From Pandoraea norimbergensis (lineage in GTDB: Bacteria > Pseudomonadota > Gammaproteobacteria > Burkholderiales > Burkholderiaceae): a stretch of DNA of 64,000 nt. Below the pieces are notes generated by a model. The model was not told the DNA's origin and did no database searches. It saw nothing but the letters and a program-made list of their open reading frames with translations. Both the position numbers and the translations under genes were made by a program. Below, piece after piece: positions 25,859-34,218 of the stretch; position 1 is the first letter of the stretch; each line of letters starts with the position of its first letter. The stretch lies in contig NZ_CP013480.3 of NCBI RefSeq assembly GCF_001465545.3, positions 4,030,001 through 4,094,000 of the forward strand, read 5' to 3'.

Positions 25859-26953
25859 TCAGTGCACACCCAGCACCGGTGACGCACCCGCGGCGAACGT
25901 GTCGCGAATCGAAGCAATCGCGGCAATGGTTTCGTCGATGTCGTCGTCGCCGATATGGCGGTGGGTCACGAGCCGCAGCATCGACTGACCGCTGGCACGC
26001 GCCAGAATGCCGTACTCGGCGAGCGCCGCCTCCCACGCACGCGGGTCGCTCTCACGCTGCTCCCCCACGCGCAGCCGCACGATATTGCTGTGCGACGGCA
26101 CCGTATCGACGAGCAGCGGATCGATTGCCGCCAGTCCGGTCCAGAGTCGATGCGCGCGGTGATTGTCATCGGCCAGACGCGCCACCATCGTCTCCATCGC
26201 CACCTTGCCCGCTGCGGCCATGATGCCCGCCTGCCGCAACCCGCCACCGACCATGCGCCGGAACGTGCGTGCCTGTTCGATCAGCGCGTGCGAGCCCACC
26301 AGCATCGCGCCCATCGGCGCCGACAATCCCTTCGACAAACAGAACGTCAGGCTCTCGCAGTGCGTGGCGATCGTTGCGGCATCCACGCCAAGCGCCGCCG
26401 CCGCGTTGAACACGCGCGCACCATCCAGATGCACCGGCACGCCCGCACGCGACGCCAGCGAATGCACGTCGGCCAGATAGGCCAGCGACGGCACGTAGCC
26501 GCCCGAGTGGTTATGCGTCGACTCCACGCCGACCATCGCCGTGGGTTGCCCATAACGGGAAAAGCCGGGGCGCAGTGCCCCGGCCAATGCATCGAGATCC
26601 ATCTCGCCGCGCACCGACGGTATCGTCACCGGATAGAGATGCGCCAGGCGCGACATGCCGCCCGCCTCCGACTTGGCCATGTGAGCTTGCGCATCGATCA
26701 CGGCTTCGCCACCGCGCGTGGCGTGACACAGCGAGGCGATCAGATTGCCCATCGTGCCGGAGACGACGAACATCGCCTCCTCCTTGCCCGTGGCCACCGC
26801 CGCCAGATGTTCGAGGGCGCGCACCGTCGGGTCGCCCTCCAGCGTGTCGTCGCCGAGCGAGGCGGTTTGCATCGCCTCCCACATCAGCGCGGTCGGCCGG
26901 GTAACGGTATCGCTGCGCAAATCGACGACGTGTTCGGTATTACGTTGGGTCAT
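25859..26953 (-). CDS. ltaE: Low-specificity threonine aldolase family protein (PLP-dependent)
   Basis: A 364-aa PLP enzyme of the beta-eliminating lyase/threonine aldolase family, which cleaves L-threonine or related beta-hydroxy-amino acids to glycine and an aldehyde. The N-terminus DLRSDTVTRPT is the family hallmark. HLDGARVFNAA provides the PLP-contacting Asp/Arg, and SLTFCLSKGLSAPMG carries the Schiff-base Lys (K208). Its ATG overlaps the upstream symporter stop (ATGA at 26950-26953). Co-transcription with a dicarboxylate/amino-acid symporter suggests the true substrate may be an imported beta-hydroxy-amino acid; hydroxyaspartate would fit, as an inference. Confidence 0.88.
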   Translation of the reverse strand: MTQRNTEHVVDLRSDTVTRPTALMWEAMQTASLGDDTLEGDPTVRALEHLAAVATGKEEAMFVVSGTMGNLIASLCHATRGGEAVIDAQAHMAKSEAGGMSRLAHLYPVTIPSVRGEMDLDALAGALRPGFSRYGQPTAMVGVESTHNHSGGYVPSLAYLADVHSLASRAGVPVHLDGARVFNAAAALGVDAATIATHCESLTFCLSKGLSAPMGAMLVGSHALIEQARTFRRMVGGGLRQAGIMAAAGKVAMETMVARLADDNHRAHRLWTGLAAIDPLLVDTVPSHSNIVRLRVGEQRESDPRAWEAALAEYGILARASGQSMLRLVTHRHIGDDDIDETIAAIASIRDTFAAGASPVLGVH

Positions 26954-28260
26954 GCAGGAAACTCCTGACCGTGCGCATGGCTGCCGACTTGGCCCGCCTG
27001 ACCCGCATTCGACTCGGCGAGCGCCGCTTGCACGGCCTCAGGCGATTCATACGGAATACCGGCGAGCTTCATCACGAGCTTGATGGCCACGGTGTTGCTG
27101 AAAACGTTGATCGCAGTACGGCCCATGTCGAGGAACGCATCGACACCGGCAATGATCGCGAGCGCCTCAATAGGCACGCCGATCGTGGTGAGCACCATCG
27201 CAATGGCAACCAGCCCGCCCGACGGCACGTTGGCGCTGCCCTTGCTCGCCAGCGTCGTCACCAGCACGATGGAAAGCAGCGTGGGCATGTCGAGCGGCAC
27301 GTGATACGCGTCGGCCAGAAAACCCACGGCCAGTGCGAAGTACATGATCGAGCCATCGCGGTTGAACGCGTAGCCCAGCGGCAGCACGACCGAGGCGATG
27401 GCCTTGGGCACGCCCATGGCGATCAACTTCTCCATGTGCAGCGGCAAGGTGGCCTCGCTGGAGCGTGTGGCGAACGCGAGAATCACCGGCTCGCTGATCG
27501 CACGCGTGGTCGCCAGCGGCTTTTCACCGATCGCCTTGAGCAAGATCCAGAACAGCACCAGCAACACGCCGAGGCCCAGATACATGGTGCCCACGAGCTT
27601 GACCAGCGCGAGAATCGTCCCGACACCTTGCGTTGCGAAAAGCCACGCAATGATCGCGAAAATGGCGATCGGCGAGAGCGAGATGATCCAGTCGGTGAGT
27701 TTGAACACAGCGCCCATCAAGGCGTCGAGCACGCCGACCAGCGGCTTGGCACGCTCGCCGATGGCGGACAGTGCCATGCCGAGCAGTACCGCGAACACCA
27801 GCACCGGCAGCAGGTTGCTGCCGCTCATGGCGGCGAAGATGTTCGACGGAATCATCTCGAGGAAGAACTTCGTCCAGTCGACCGACGCCGCAATCGGCTT
27901 GGCCGAAGCGTGCGCGGCGGCAAGGTTGGCGCCGAGCCCCGGATGGAAGATCGCATTGAGCCCCAGGCCGATCACGATCGAGACGAGCGTCGCGATGAAA
28001 AAGTAGACCATGCTGATGGCCGAGACACGTCCCAGCGCACGGGCGTTGTGCCCCATCTGGTAAATGCCGAGCGTGATGGCCGTAAACACGAGCGGCACCA
28101 CGATCATCTTCACGGCTTGCACGAACGCTGTGCCCACGGGCATCAACTTCGTGGCCAGCCCGGGCGCGACCATGCCGCAGCCGACACCGAGGGCCAGACC
28201 AATGAGCATCTGGACGGGCAATGGAATGAGGCGTTTCTTGCTGGCAGAACGGGACGACAT
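26950..28260 (-). CDS. Dicarboxylate/amino acid:cation symporter (SLC1/DctA-GltP family)
   Basis: A 436-aa inner-membrane secondary transporter. Hydrophobic helices run throughout. The two re-entrant-loop and substrate motifs are visible as ATRSSEATLPLHMEK and PLGYAFNRDGSIMYFA, followed by the Gly/Ser-rich LASKGSANVPSGG loop, as in GltPh/DctA. ATG 28260 is chosen because everything upstream in the frame is non-homologous and overlaps the regulator gene. It lies between a GntR regulator and a threonine aldolase on the same strand, with 52 bp to gntR and a 4-bp overlap with the aldolase. The Pro/Gly/His-rich tail is not conserved. Confidence 0.9.
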   Translation of the reverse strand: MSSRSASKKRLIPLPVQMLIGLALGVGCGMVAPGLATKLMPVGTAFVQAVKMIVVPLVFTAITLGIYQMGHNARALGRVSAISMVYFFIATLVSIVIGLGLNAIFHPGLGANLAAAHASAKPIAASVDWTKFFLEMIPSNIFAAMSGSNLLPVLVFAVLLGMALSAIGERAKPLVGVLDALMGAVFKLTDWIISLSPIAIFAIIAWLFATQGVGTILALVKLVGTMYLGLGVLLVLFWILLKAIGEKPLATTRAISEPVILAFATRSSEATLPLHMEKLIAMGVPKAIASVVLPLGYAFNRDGSIMYFALAVGFLADAYHVPLDMPTLLSIVLVTTLASKGSANVPSGGLVAIAMVLTTIGVPIEALAIIAGVDAFLDMGRTAINVFSNTVAIKLVMKLAGIPYESPEAVQAALAESNAGQAGQVGSHAHGQEFPA

Positions 28261-28312
28261 GACGGCAATCTCCGAAAAAAACGTGACGGCTTGGCGAGTG
28301 TGATCGATTCGA

Positions 28313-28999
28313 TCAGCGCGAAGCACCGGGCGACCCGGCGGGGACGAGCGCCTGCAAACGGGTCTGCATGGCGTGCGTAAGGTGGTCCCAGACACTGCGC
28401 TGGGCCTCCTCGGGACGCCCGGCGGCGATGGCGTCAAAGATCGCGAGGTGTTCGCGAACTGCGGCGCGCGTGCGCTCGGCGTCGTAATGCGGAATGCGTT
28501 GCAGCGCCAGACCGTTCTGGGTGCGCAACGCGTGATAGGTCTCGACCAGCCGCACGTTGTCGGCGGCGGCAAACATCGCTTCGTGGAATTGCCAGCCCAC
28601 GCGCTGCGTGATGTCCACGTCGAGCGGCACGGCTTCGTCCTGCGCATCGAGGGCGCGCAGGCGCTTGGCCACCTCTTCCAGCGCCGGGGTCACGCCCTTT
28701 TGCGCGGCGAGCCACGCGGCCATGCCTTCGAGCGCCAGACGGACTTCGTGAATCTCGCTCAGATCGCGCACCGACAACTGGCGCACGAAGGTGCCGCGCA
28801 TCGGCACGATCTCCAGCAAGCCGTCGTTGGCGAGCGCCCGGATGGCCTCGCGCACGGGCGTACGGCTGATGCCGAAGCGCTCGGACAGCGCGCGCTCGGA
28901 GAGGGCCTCACCGGCGCGAATTTCGCCGGAAACAATCAGGGCGCGAATGGCGTTATAGGCCGAATCGCTCAGGGCCGGGGTGCGTTGGGTCTGGTTCAT
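28313..28999 (-). CDS. GntR-family (FCD/FadR subfamily) transcriptional regulator
   Basis: About 228 aa. The N-terminal winged helix (AYNAIRALIVSGEIRAGEALSERALSERFGISRTPVREAIRAL) is typical GntR. The helical C-terminal FCD domain carries the metal-ligand pattern (EIHEVRLALEG, FHEAMFAAADN, VREHLAIFDAI). ATG 28999 (MNQTQR) is preferred; an upstream ATG at 29035 would place the palindromic operator inside the gene. It heads a minus-strand operon with the symporter and the threonine aldolase and presumably represses it, including itself. Confidence 0.88.
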   Translation of the reverse strand: MNQTQRTPALSDSAYNAIRALIVSGEIRAGEALSERALSERFGISRTPVREAIRALANDGLLEIVPMRGTFVRQLSVRDLSEIHEVRLALEGMAAWLAAQKGVTPALEEVAKRLRALDAQDEAVPLDVDITQRVGWQFHEAMFAAADNVRLVETYHALRTQNGLALQRIPHYDAERTRAAVREHLAIFDAIAAGRPEEAQRSVWDHLTHAMQTRLQALVPAGSPGASR

Positions 29000-29001
29000 A
29001 A

Positions 29002-29013
29002 CTGGTATACCAG
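29002..29013 (-). promoter_or_regulatory. Palindromic operator candidate for the GntR regulator
   Basis: CTGGTATACCAG is a perfect 12-bp palindrome of the TGGTNNACCA type seen for GntR/FCD regulators. It sits 3 bp upstream of the regulator ATG and occupies the space where a ribosome-binding site should be. Autorepression is inferred. Confidence 0.6.
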
Positions 29014-29039
29014 CAAAAAACAATTTGCCGGTCAACGCG

Positions 29040-29725
29040 AAAATCTGTGAAGTGGCGGCTTTTGCGGGTAAACGATGACCATCTCGGCAGCCTCATCGGC
29101 AACAACGCCACAAGACTGCCCCCGTGCGTCGCGCTCGGTGACGTGTTGCGTCGCAGCATCATTTACCCGTAATTCAGCAAATAATTAAATTACAGTTTAT
29201 TAATTGGAAAACTCACCAACCCCTTATTCGGCCGTGAGTCTGCAAATAGCGAACTGCACTCAGTTTTATTGATCAAAACCAGAAGAAATCGCACCAAAAA
29301 TGGGCCTAACAATTGCTTGACGCGCCTAATTCACACGAGTAAATTCCGCCACGAATCAATCATCAGGGGACACCCCAATTGGACAGTTGTAGTTGCCCGT
29401 TACCGCTTGAACGGTAGATCCCGGCCCGACGTCCGTCCCTTTTGGTCGCCGTCTCGCCGGAGTGCGAGAGGTGCGCCATGTTTGCGCTCAGTTGATTTAC
29501 ACCGGAAGCCTTTCCGGTTCGACTGACCAGATCCCCGCCTTTTCCAGATCGTCATGCGCTTGAAGTCTGCTTGCCAGTACCGGCAAGTCGAGACCTGTGC
29601 GCGTGTTCACCGTGAACGCTTGCAAGCTACTGCGCCGATACCGGTCGCGGCAGCGCGGCGTGCGCACGTTCTTGCCCGCGAGTCGCCGCTGCTTTCCGAC
29701 GGTTCCTTAGCTTAAGGAGAAATCG
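29040..29725 (+). other. Gene-poor leader/intergenic region with several small hairpins
   Basis: No convincing protein gene is seen. The part 29160-29300 is AT-rich, unlike the surroundings, and may hold promoters. On the plus strand three small perfect stems follow: TACCG/CGGTA near 29400, ACCGGAA/TTCCGGT (29501-29518) and CTTGCC/GGCAAG (about 29569-29586). Together with the downstream small ORF this could be a structured 5' leader of the RND efflux operon. I do not recognise a known riboswitch class. Confidence 0.4.
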
Positions 29726-29884
29726 ATGCCCGACCCTGACAGTTGCTTATGTCGGTCGCATGTCATTGACACATACGCACTTCAAATCACCTTTAAACCG
29801 GAAATTCCTTCGAATTACCGGCAGGTATTGCGTCGCGTGGCGAATCACGATTTACGTTGCCGGATTAAATTCCGACTGACGTGA
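29726..29884 (+). CDS. Small ORF (52 aa) upstream of metal efflux operon
   Basis: A frame from ATG 29726 to TGA 29884 with an ideal ribosome-binding site (TAAGGAGA, 5-6 nt from the ATG). The peptide starts MPDPDSCLCRSH, holds three Cys and two His plus basic residues, and has no signal peptide or membrane segment. Codon use is markedly AT-richer at third positions (TTA, AAA, ATT, TTT) than in neighbouring genes. It ends 67 bp before the RND adaptor gene. It might be a leader peptide or a metal-sensing small protein; I recognise no family. Confidence 0.4.
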   Translation: MPDPDSCLCRSHVIDTYALQITFKPEIPSNYRQVLRRVANHDLRCRIKFRLT

Positions 29885-29950
29885 ACCGACTCGTCTTTCA
29901 CGTGAGCGCAATGCCATTGCCTCCCTCACGTGAAAAAAGAGATTCGGGAA

Positions 29951-31114
29951 ATGAACAAAATCCATCTATCGGGCGCGAACAAGCGGATTGCCCTCGCCGG
30001 CCTCGGCGTGATCGCAACGCTCGCCCTCTCGGTCGAAGCCGTACGCTGGATGTCGACGACCAGCCACGCTTCCCTCAAGTCCGACGCCACCGAGCACGCC
30101 ATCGTGCTGCGCGAAGGCGACAAATACATCGTCCCCCCCGACTCGGCGCTGCGTTCCCGGTTGAGCGTTGCCGCCGTAGGCCTGCGCGACGAGCCGCGCA
30201 TGGTGCAATTGCCCGCCACCGTCGAAGCCGACCCCGCACGCACCGCCAACATCCTGCCGCCGGTGGCCGGTCGCATCGTCGAGCTCAAGGTTCATCTGGG
30301 CGATCACGTCACGAAAGGCCAGCCGCTGCTGACCATCGATTCGGGCGATCTCGCGCAGGCCTGGTCCGACAACGACAAGGCACGCGACGCCTTCACCCAC
30401 GCCGGCACGACACTGAAGCGCGTGCAAGGCCTGCGCGATGCAGGGGCAGGCGCGGCGAAAGACTTGGAACAAGCGCAAAGCGACTACACACAAGCGCAAG
30501 CCGAACTCACGCGCTCCGAGACCCGCCTGCGCGGCATCGGTGCCGACGCGCACACGCGCGGCCGTCAACTTACGCTGGTCGCGCCCTACGCCGGCACGAT
30601 CACCGCACTGTCGACGTCGCAGGGCGGCTACGCCAACGATCTGACCGCTTCGCTCATGACCGTGTCCAATCTGGATTCCGTCTGGGTGACCGCCAACGCC
30701 CCCGAGAGCAACGTCGCGCTGATCGCGAAGGACCAGCCGGTCGACGTGGTCTTTCAGGCGTATCCGGGCCAGACGTGGCACGGCAAGGTGAGCTTCGTGA
30801 GCGAAGTGCTCGATCCCGACACGCGCCGCGCCAAGGTGCGCATTGCGTTCCCCAACACCGACGGCCGTCTCAAGCCGAACATGTTTGCAACGGCGACGTT
30901 TGCCGTGCCACAACAGCGCTCGGTTTTCGTGCCGAACTCGGCGCTGATCATGAACAACGACAGTACCGTGGTGTGGGTGGAAGTCGCCCCGTGGACCTTC
31001 GTGAAGCGCACGGTGCAGCCGGGCTACGGCGAGCCGGACGGTGCCCGCGTGGGTGCCGGACTGACGGTGGGCGATCGCATCGTCGTCAAGGGCGGGGTAC
31101 TGCTCAATGATTAA
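29951..31114 (+). CDS. RND efflux periplasmic adaptor (CzcB/CusB family)
   Basis: About 387 aa. An N-terminal membrane anchor or uncleaved signal (RIALAGLGVIATLALSVEAV) is followed by a biotinyl-lipoyl-like half (VAGRIVELKVHLGDHVTKGQPLLTI). A helical hairpin comes next (DLEQAQSDYTQAQAELTRSE), then the second lipoyl half (LVAPYAGTITALSTSQGG) and the beta-barrel/membrane-proximal domains (LDSVWVTANAPESNVALI, LKPNMFATATFAV). This is the membrane-fusion protein linking pump and outer-membrane channel. ATG 29951 has GGGAA close upstream; GTG 29930 is possible. Its stop overlaps the pump ATG by 8 bp. The His-rich CusB/CzcB N-terminal metal site is not seen. Confidence 0.9.
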   Translation: MNKIHLSGANKRIALAGLGVIATLALSVEAVRWMSTTSHASLKSDATEHAIVLREGDKYIVPPDSALRSRLSVAAVGLRDEPRMVQLPATVEADPARTANILPPVAGRIVELKVHLGDHVTKGQPLLTIDSGDLAQAWSDNDKARDAFTHAGTTLKRVQGLRDAGAGAAKDLEQAQSDYTQAQAELTRSETRLRGIGADAHTRGRQLTLVAPYAGTITALSTSQGGYANDLTASLMTVSNLDSVWVTANAPESNVALIAKDQPVDVVFQAYPGQTWHGKVSFVSEVLDPDTRRAKVRIAFPNTDGRLKPNMFATATFAVPQQRSVFVPNSALIMNNDSTVVWVEVAPWTFVKRTVQPGYGEPDGARVGAGLTVGDRIVVKGGVLLND

Positions 31115-34100
31115 CCGCCTCATTACCTTCTGCCTGCACAAGCGCGTCGTCATCTGGGTGGTGGCGCTGCTCGTGGCCGCCTTCGGCTGGTATAGCTGGA
31201 CGCAAATGGCCGTCGAAGCCTATCCGGACATCGGCGACGTGACCGCGCAGGTTACGACGCAAGCCCCCGGCCTTGCTGCCGAGGAAATCGAACAGCAGAT
31301 CACTGTGCCGCTAGAGCGTGCGCTGGGCGGCACGCCCGGTGTCGTATCGATGCGCTCGTCGTCGACCTTCGGTCTGTCGCTCATCACGCTGGTGTTCCGC
31401 GACGGCGTCGAAGACTACTGGGCCCGTCAACGCATCAATGAACGCATTGCAGGCGTCACGCTGCCTTCGGGCATCACGCCGGGACTCGACCCCGTAACCG
31501 GGCCGGCCGGCGAAATCTATCGCTACACGCTGGAGTCGGATACCAAGAACCTGATGGAGTTGTCCGAACTTCAGCGCTGGGTCGTGATCCCCGCGCTGCA
31601 ACAGGTCGCGGGCGTGGTGAACGTCGACAACTTCGGCGGCTTCACCATGCAGTACCAGCTTGAGCTCGACCCGGTGCAGTTGCAGCGCTACAGCATCGGT
31701 CTGAACGACGTCACCACGGCCATCAATAACAACAGCGCCAACGCGGGTGGCAGCCGTATCTCGCGCGGTGAGCAGGGCTATGTGATTCGCGGCATCGGCA
31801 TGGTGCATTCGCTCACCGACCTCGGCAACATCGTGGTCACGCAGCGCAACGGCGTGCCCGTGCTGGTGAAGGATCTGGGGCGTCTGACCTACAGCCATCA
31901 GGAACGCGAAGGCATTCTCGGCAAGGACCACAACCCGGACACGATCGAGGGCATCGTCGAGATGCTCAAGTATCAGAACCCGTCCGAAACGCTTAAGGGC
32001 GTGCACGCGAAGGTTGAAGAACTGCGCAAGCAGCTTGCGCCGCAAGGCGTTCGTCTCGTGCCTTACATCGACCGCGACGACCTCGTGCAGAACACCATCC
32101 ACAAGGTGTCGCACACTGTGGCGGAAGGCGTGGGTCTTGTGTGCATCGTGCTGATCCTGTTCCTCGGCAGCCCGCGCAGTGCGCTGATTGCCGCCGTGAC
32201 GATTCCGCTCGCGCTCGTGGCCGTGTTCATCATGATGCACTTCACGAACATGCCGGCGAACCTGTTCTCGCTCGGGGCCATCGACTTCGGCATCATCGTC
32301 GACGGGGCCATTGTCGTGACTGAAGCGATCTTGCGACGACGAGAAGCGGCGCCCGAGGCCGTGCTCACCGAGGGCGACGTGCTGAGCGCGACCATACAGG
32401 TGGCGCGTCCCATCCTGTTCGCCACCCTGATCATCATCACCGCCTACCTGCCGCTGTTCGCCTTCGAGCGCGCAGAAGCTAAGCTGTTCTCGCCGATGGC
32501 CTACACGGTGGCCTACGCGCTGGCCGGCGCCTTGCTCTGCACGTTCATGCTGATTCCGGGGCTGGCGTACGTGGCACTGCGCAAACCGCGCAAGGTCTTC
32601 CACAACGTGCCGCTCCAACGTGCGCAGGCGGGTTTCCAGCGCTGGCTCGACAAGTTGCTGAACGCTCCCCGCATGGCCATTTCCATCGGCGTGTTCGCAT
32701 TGGCGGCAGTGGTAGCGCTGGGCGCGACGACCGCTCGCGAATTCCTGCCCGATCTCGACGAAGGGTCGCTGTGGCTGCAAGTGCAATTGCCGTCGGGCCT
32801 CTCGCTCGACAAGGCCAGTGAAATGGCCAGCGAGTTGCGCACGGTGCTGTTGAGCTTCCCGGAAGTGTCGTACGCCGTCACGCAACTGGGACGCAGCGAC
32901 AGTCAGGCCGACCCGTGGACGCCGTCGCACATCGAAGCACCGGTGGGGCTCAAGCCCTACGACACGTGGCCGCACGGCGAAACCAAGGCCGAGTTCGTCA
33001 GCAAGCTCAACGATCGTCTCAAGCAGATTCCGGGCATGTCGGTGGGCATCAGCCAGCCGATCATCGACGGCATCAACGACGCCGTAGGCGGAGCGCACAG
33101 CCCGCTGGTGATCCGCATCGTCGGCGACGATTTCAAGGAACTGCGCCGTATCGGTACTGAAGTCGTGGGCGTGCTTAAGCAAGTGCCGGGCACGGCCGAC
33201 GCGTCGATCTTCGAAGAGCCGCCGATTCCGCAGATCGTGGTGAATGTGGACCGGGCTGCGGCCGCGCGGTATGGCATCAACGTGTCTGATGTCACGAATC
33301 TGATCCAGACCGCCATTGGTGGTGCGTCGGTGAGTCAGGTCTATGTGGGTGACCGCCAGTACAACGTGACCGTGCGTTTCCCGCCGAACACGCGTAACAG
33401 CCCGGAAACGTTGGGCAATCTGTTCGTCAATGCCCCGGGCGGTGCGCAGATTCCGTTGTCGGCGCTTGCCAGCATTCGTTATCAGAGCGGCGAGGCCACC
33501 ATCACGCACGACATGAGCAAGCGTGAGCTGATCGTTCGCATCGACTATGCGCAGCGCGGGCTGTCGGACTATCTGGCCGACGCCGAGAAGCGCATCGACG
33601 CCAACGTGAAGTACGACCACAGCAAGTACCAACTTGTGTGGGGCGGACAGTTCGAGAATCAGCAGCGGGCGCAGGCACGGCTCACGCTGATCATGGGGCT
33701 GGTGCTCGCGCTGATGCTGGTGTTCCTGTTCGCGGAATTCGGCAAGCTGCGTCAGGCTGCGCTGATTCTGGGCGTGGTGCCACTGGCGACGCTGGGCGGC
33801 TTGATTGCTCTGCGGCTGACGGGGGAAACGTTGAACGTGGCGAGTGCGGTGGGCTTTATCGCGCTGTTCGGCGTGGCGGTGCAGAACGGCATCATCATGA
33901 TCGCCAACATCAACCGCGTGCGCGCGGAGGGGCTGGGCTTGCGTGAGGCGGTGATTGCAGGAGCGGTCGAGCGCTTCCGTCCGGTGCTGATGACGGCGAC
34001 GGTCGCGACCGTGGGCATGTTGCCGGCGGCCATGGCCATTGGTGTCGGCACCGACGTGCAGCGCGCACTCGCCACCGTGGTGGTGGGCGGGTTGATCGTC

Positions 34101-34214
34101 GCCACGCTGCTGACGCTGTTCATTCTGCCGACCTATTACTACGTCCTCGAACGCTATATGGAGGCGCGCGCCGCAAAGCGTGCCCTCGAAGCGGCCGAAC
34201 CGGCACAGGGGTAA
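31107..34214 (+). CDS. Heavy-metal efflux RND pump (CzcA family)
   Basis: A 1035-aa proton-driven inner-membrane pump of the HME-RND type with 12 helices in two halves and two large periplasmic loops. The helix IV motif IDFGIIVDGAIVVTE places D393, D399 and E406 at exactly the spacing of the proton-relay residues D402, D408 and E415 of CzcA. This favours divalent-cation (Co/Zn/Cd/Ni) export over the Cu/Ag CusA type, which has a different motif. The second-half repeats (GFIALFGVAVQNGIIMIANINRVR) are intact. Order is adaptor-pump-channel, with tight overlap to the adaptor gene. Confidence 0.92.
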   Translation: MINRLITFCLHKRVVIWVVALLVAAFGWYSWTQMAVEAYPDIGDVTAQVTTQAPGLAAEEIEQQITVPLERALGGTPGVVSMRSSSTFGLSLITLVFRDGVEDYWARQRINERIAGVTLPSGITPGLDPVTGPAGEIYRYTLESDTKNLMELSELQRWVVIPALQQVAGVVNVDNFGGFTMQYQLELDPVQLQRYSIGLNDVTTAINNNSANAGGSRISRGEQGYVIRGIGMVHSLTDLGNIVVTQRNGVPVLVKDLGRLTYSHQEREGILGKDHNPDTIEGIVEMLKYQNPSETLKGVHAKVEELRKQLAPQGVRLVPYIDRDDLVQNTIHKVSHTVAEGVGLVCIVLILFLGSPRSALIAAVTIPLALVAVFIMMHFTNMPANLFSLGAIDFGIIVDGAIVVTEAILRRREAAPEAVLTEGDVLSATIQVARPILFATLIIITAYLPLFAFERAEAKLFSPMAYTVAYALAGALLCTFMLIPGLAYVALRKPRKVFHNVPLQRAQAGFQRWLDKLLNAPRMAISIGVFALAAVVALGATTAREFLPDLDEGSLWLQVQLPSGLSLDKASEMASELRTVLLSFPEVSYAVTQLGRSDSQADPWTPSHIEAPVGLKPYDTWPHGETKAEFVSKLNDRLKQIPGMSVGISQPIIDGINDAVGGAHSPLVIRIVGDDFKELRRIGTEVVGVLKQVPGTADASIFEEPPIPQIVVNVDRAAAARYGINVSDVTNLIQTAIGGASVSQVYVGDRQYNVTVRFPPNTRNSPETLGNLFVNAPGGAQIPLSALASIRYQSGEATITHDMSKRELIVRIDYAQRGLSDYLADAEKRIDANVKYDHSKYQLVWGGQFENQQRAQARLTLIMGLVLALMLVFLFAEFGKLRQAALILGVVPLATLGGLIALRLTGETLNVASAVGFIALFGVAVQNGIIMIANINRVRAEGLGLREAVIAGAVERFRPVLMTATVATVGMLPAAMAIGVGTDVQRALATVVVGGLIVATLLTLFILPTYYYVLERYMEARAAKRALEAAEPAQG

Positions 34215-34218
34215 AAAC

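Noticed and set aside
29269..29526. An 85-codon plus-strand frame in the leader region
   Set aside because: No ribosome-binding site, no recognisable domain and mixed composition; it spans the AT-rich/GC-rich transition and looks accidental.
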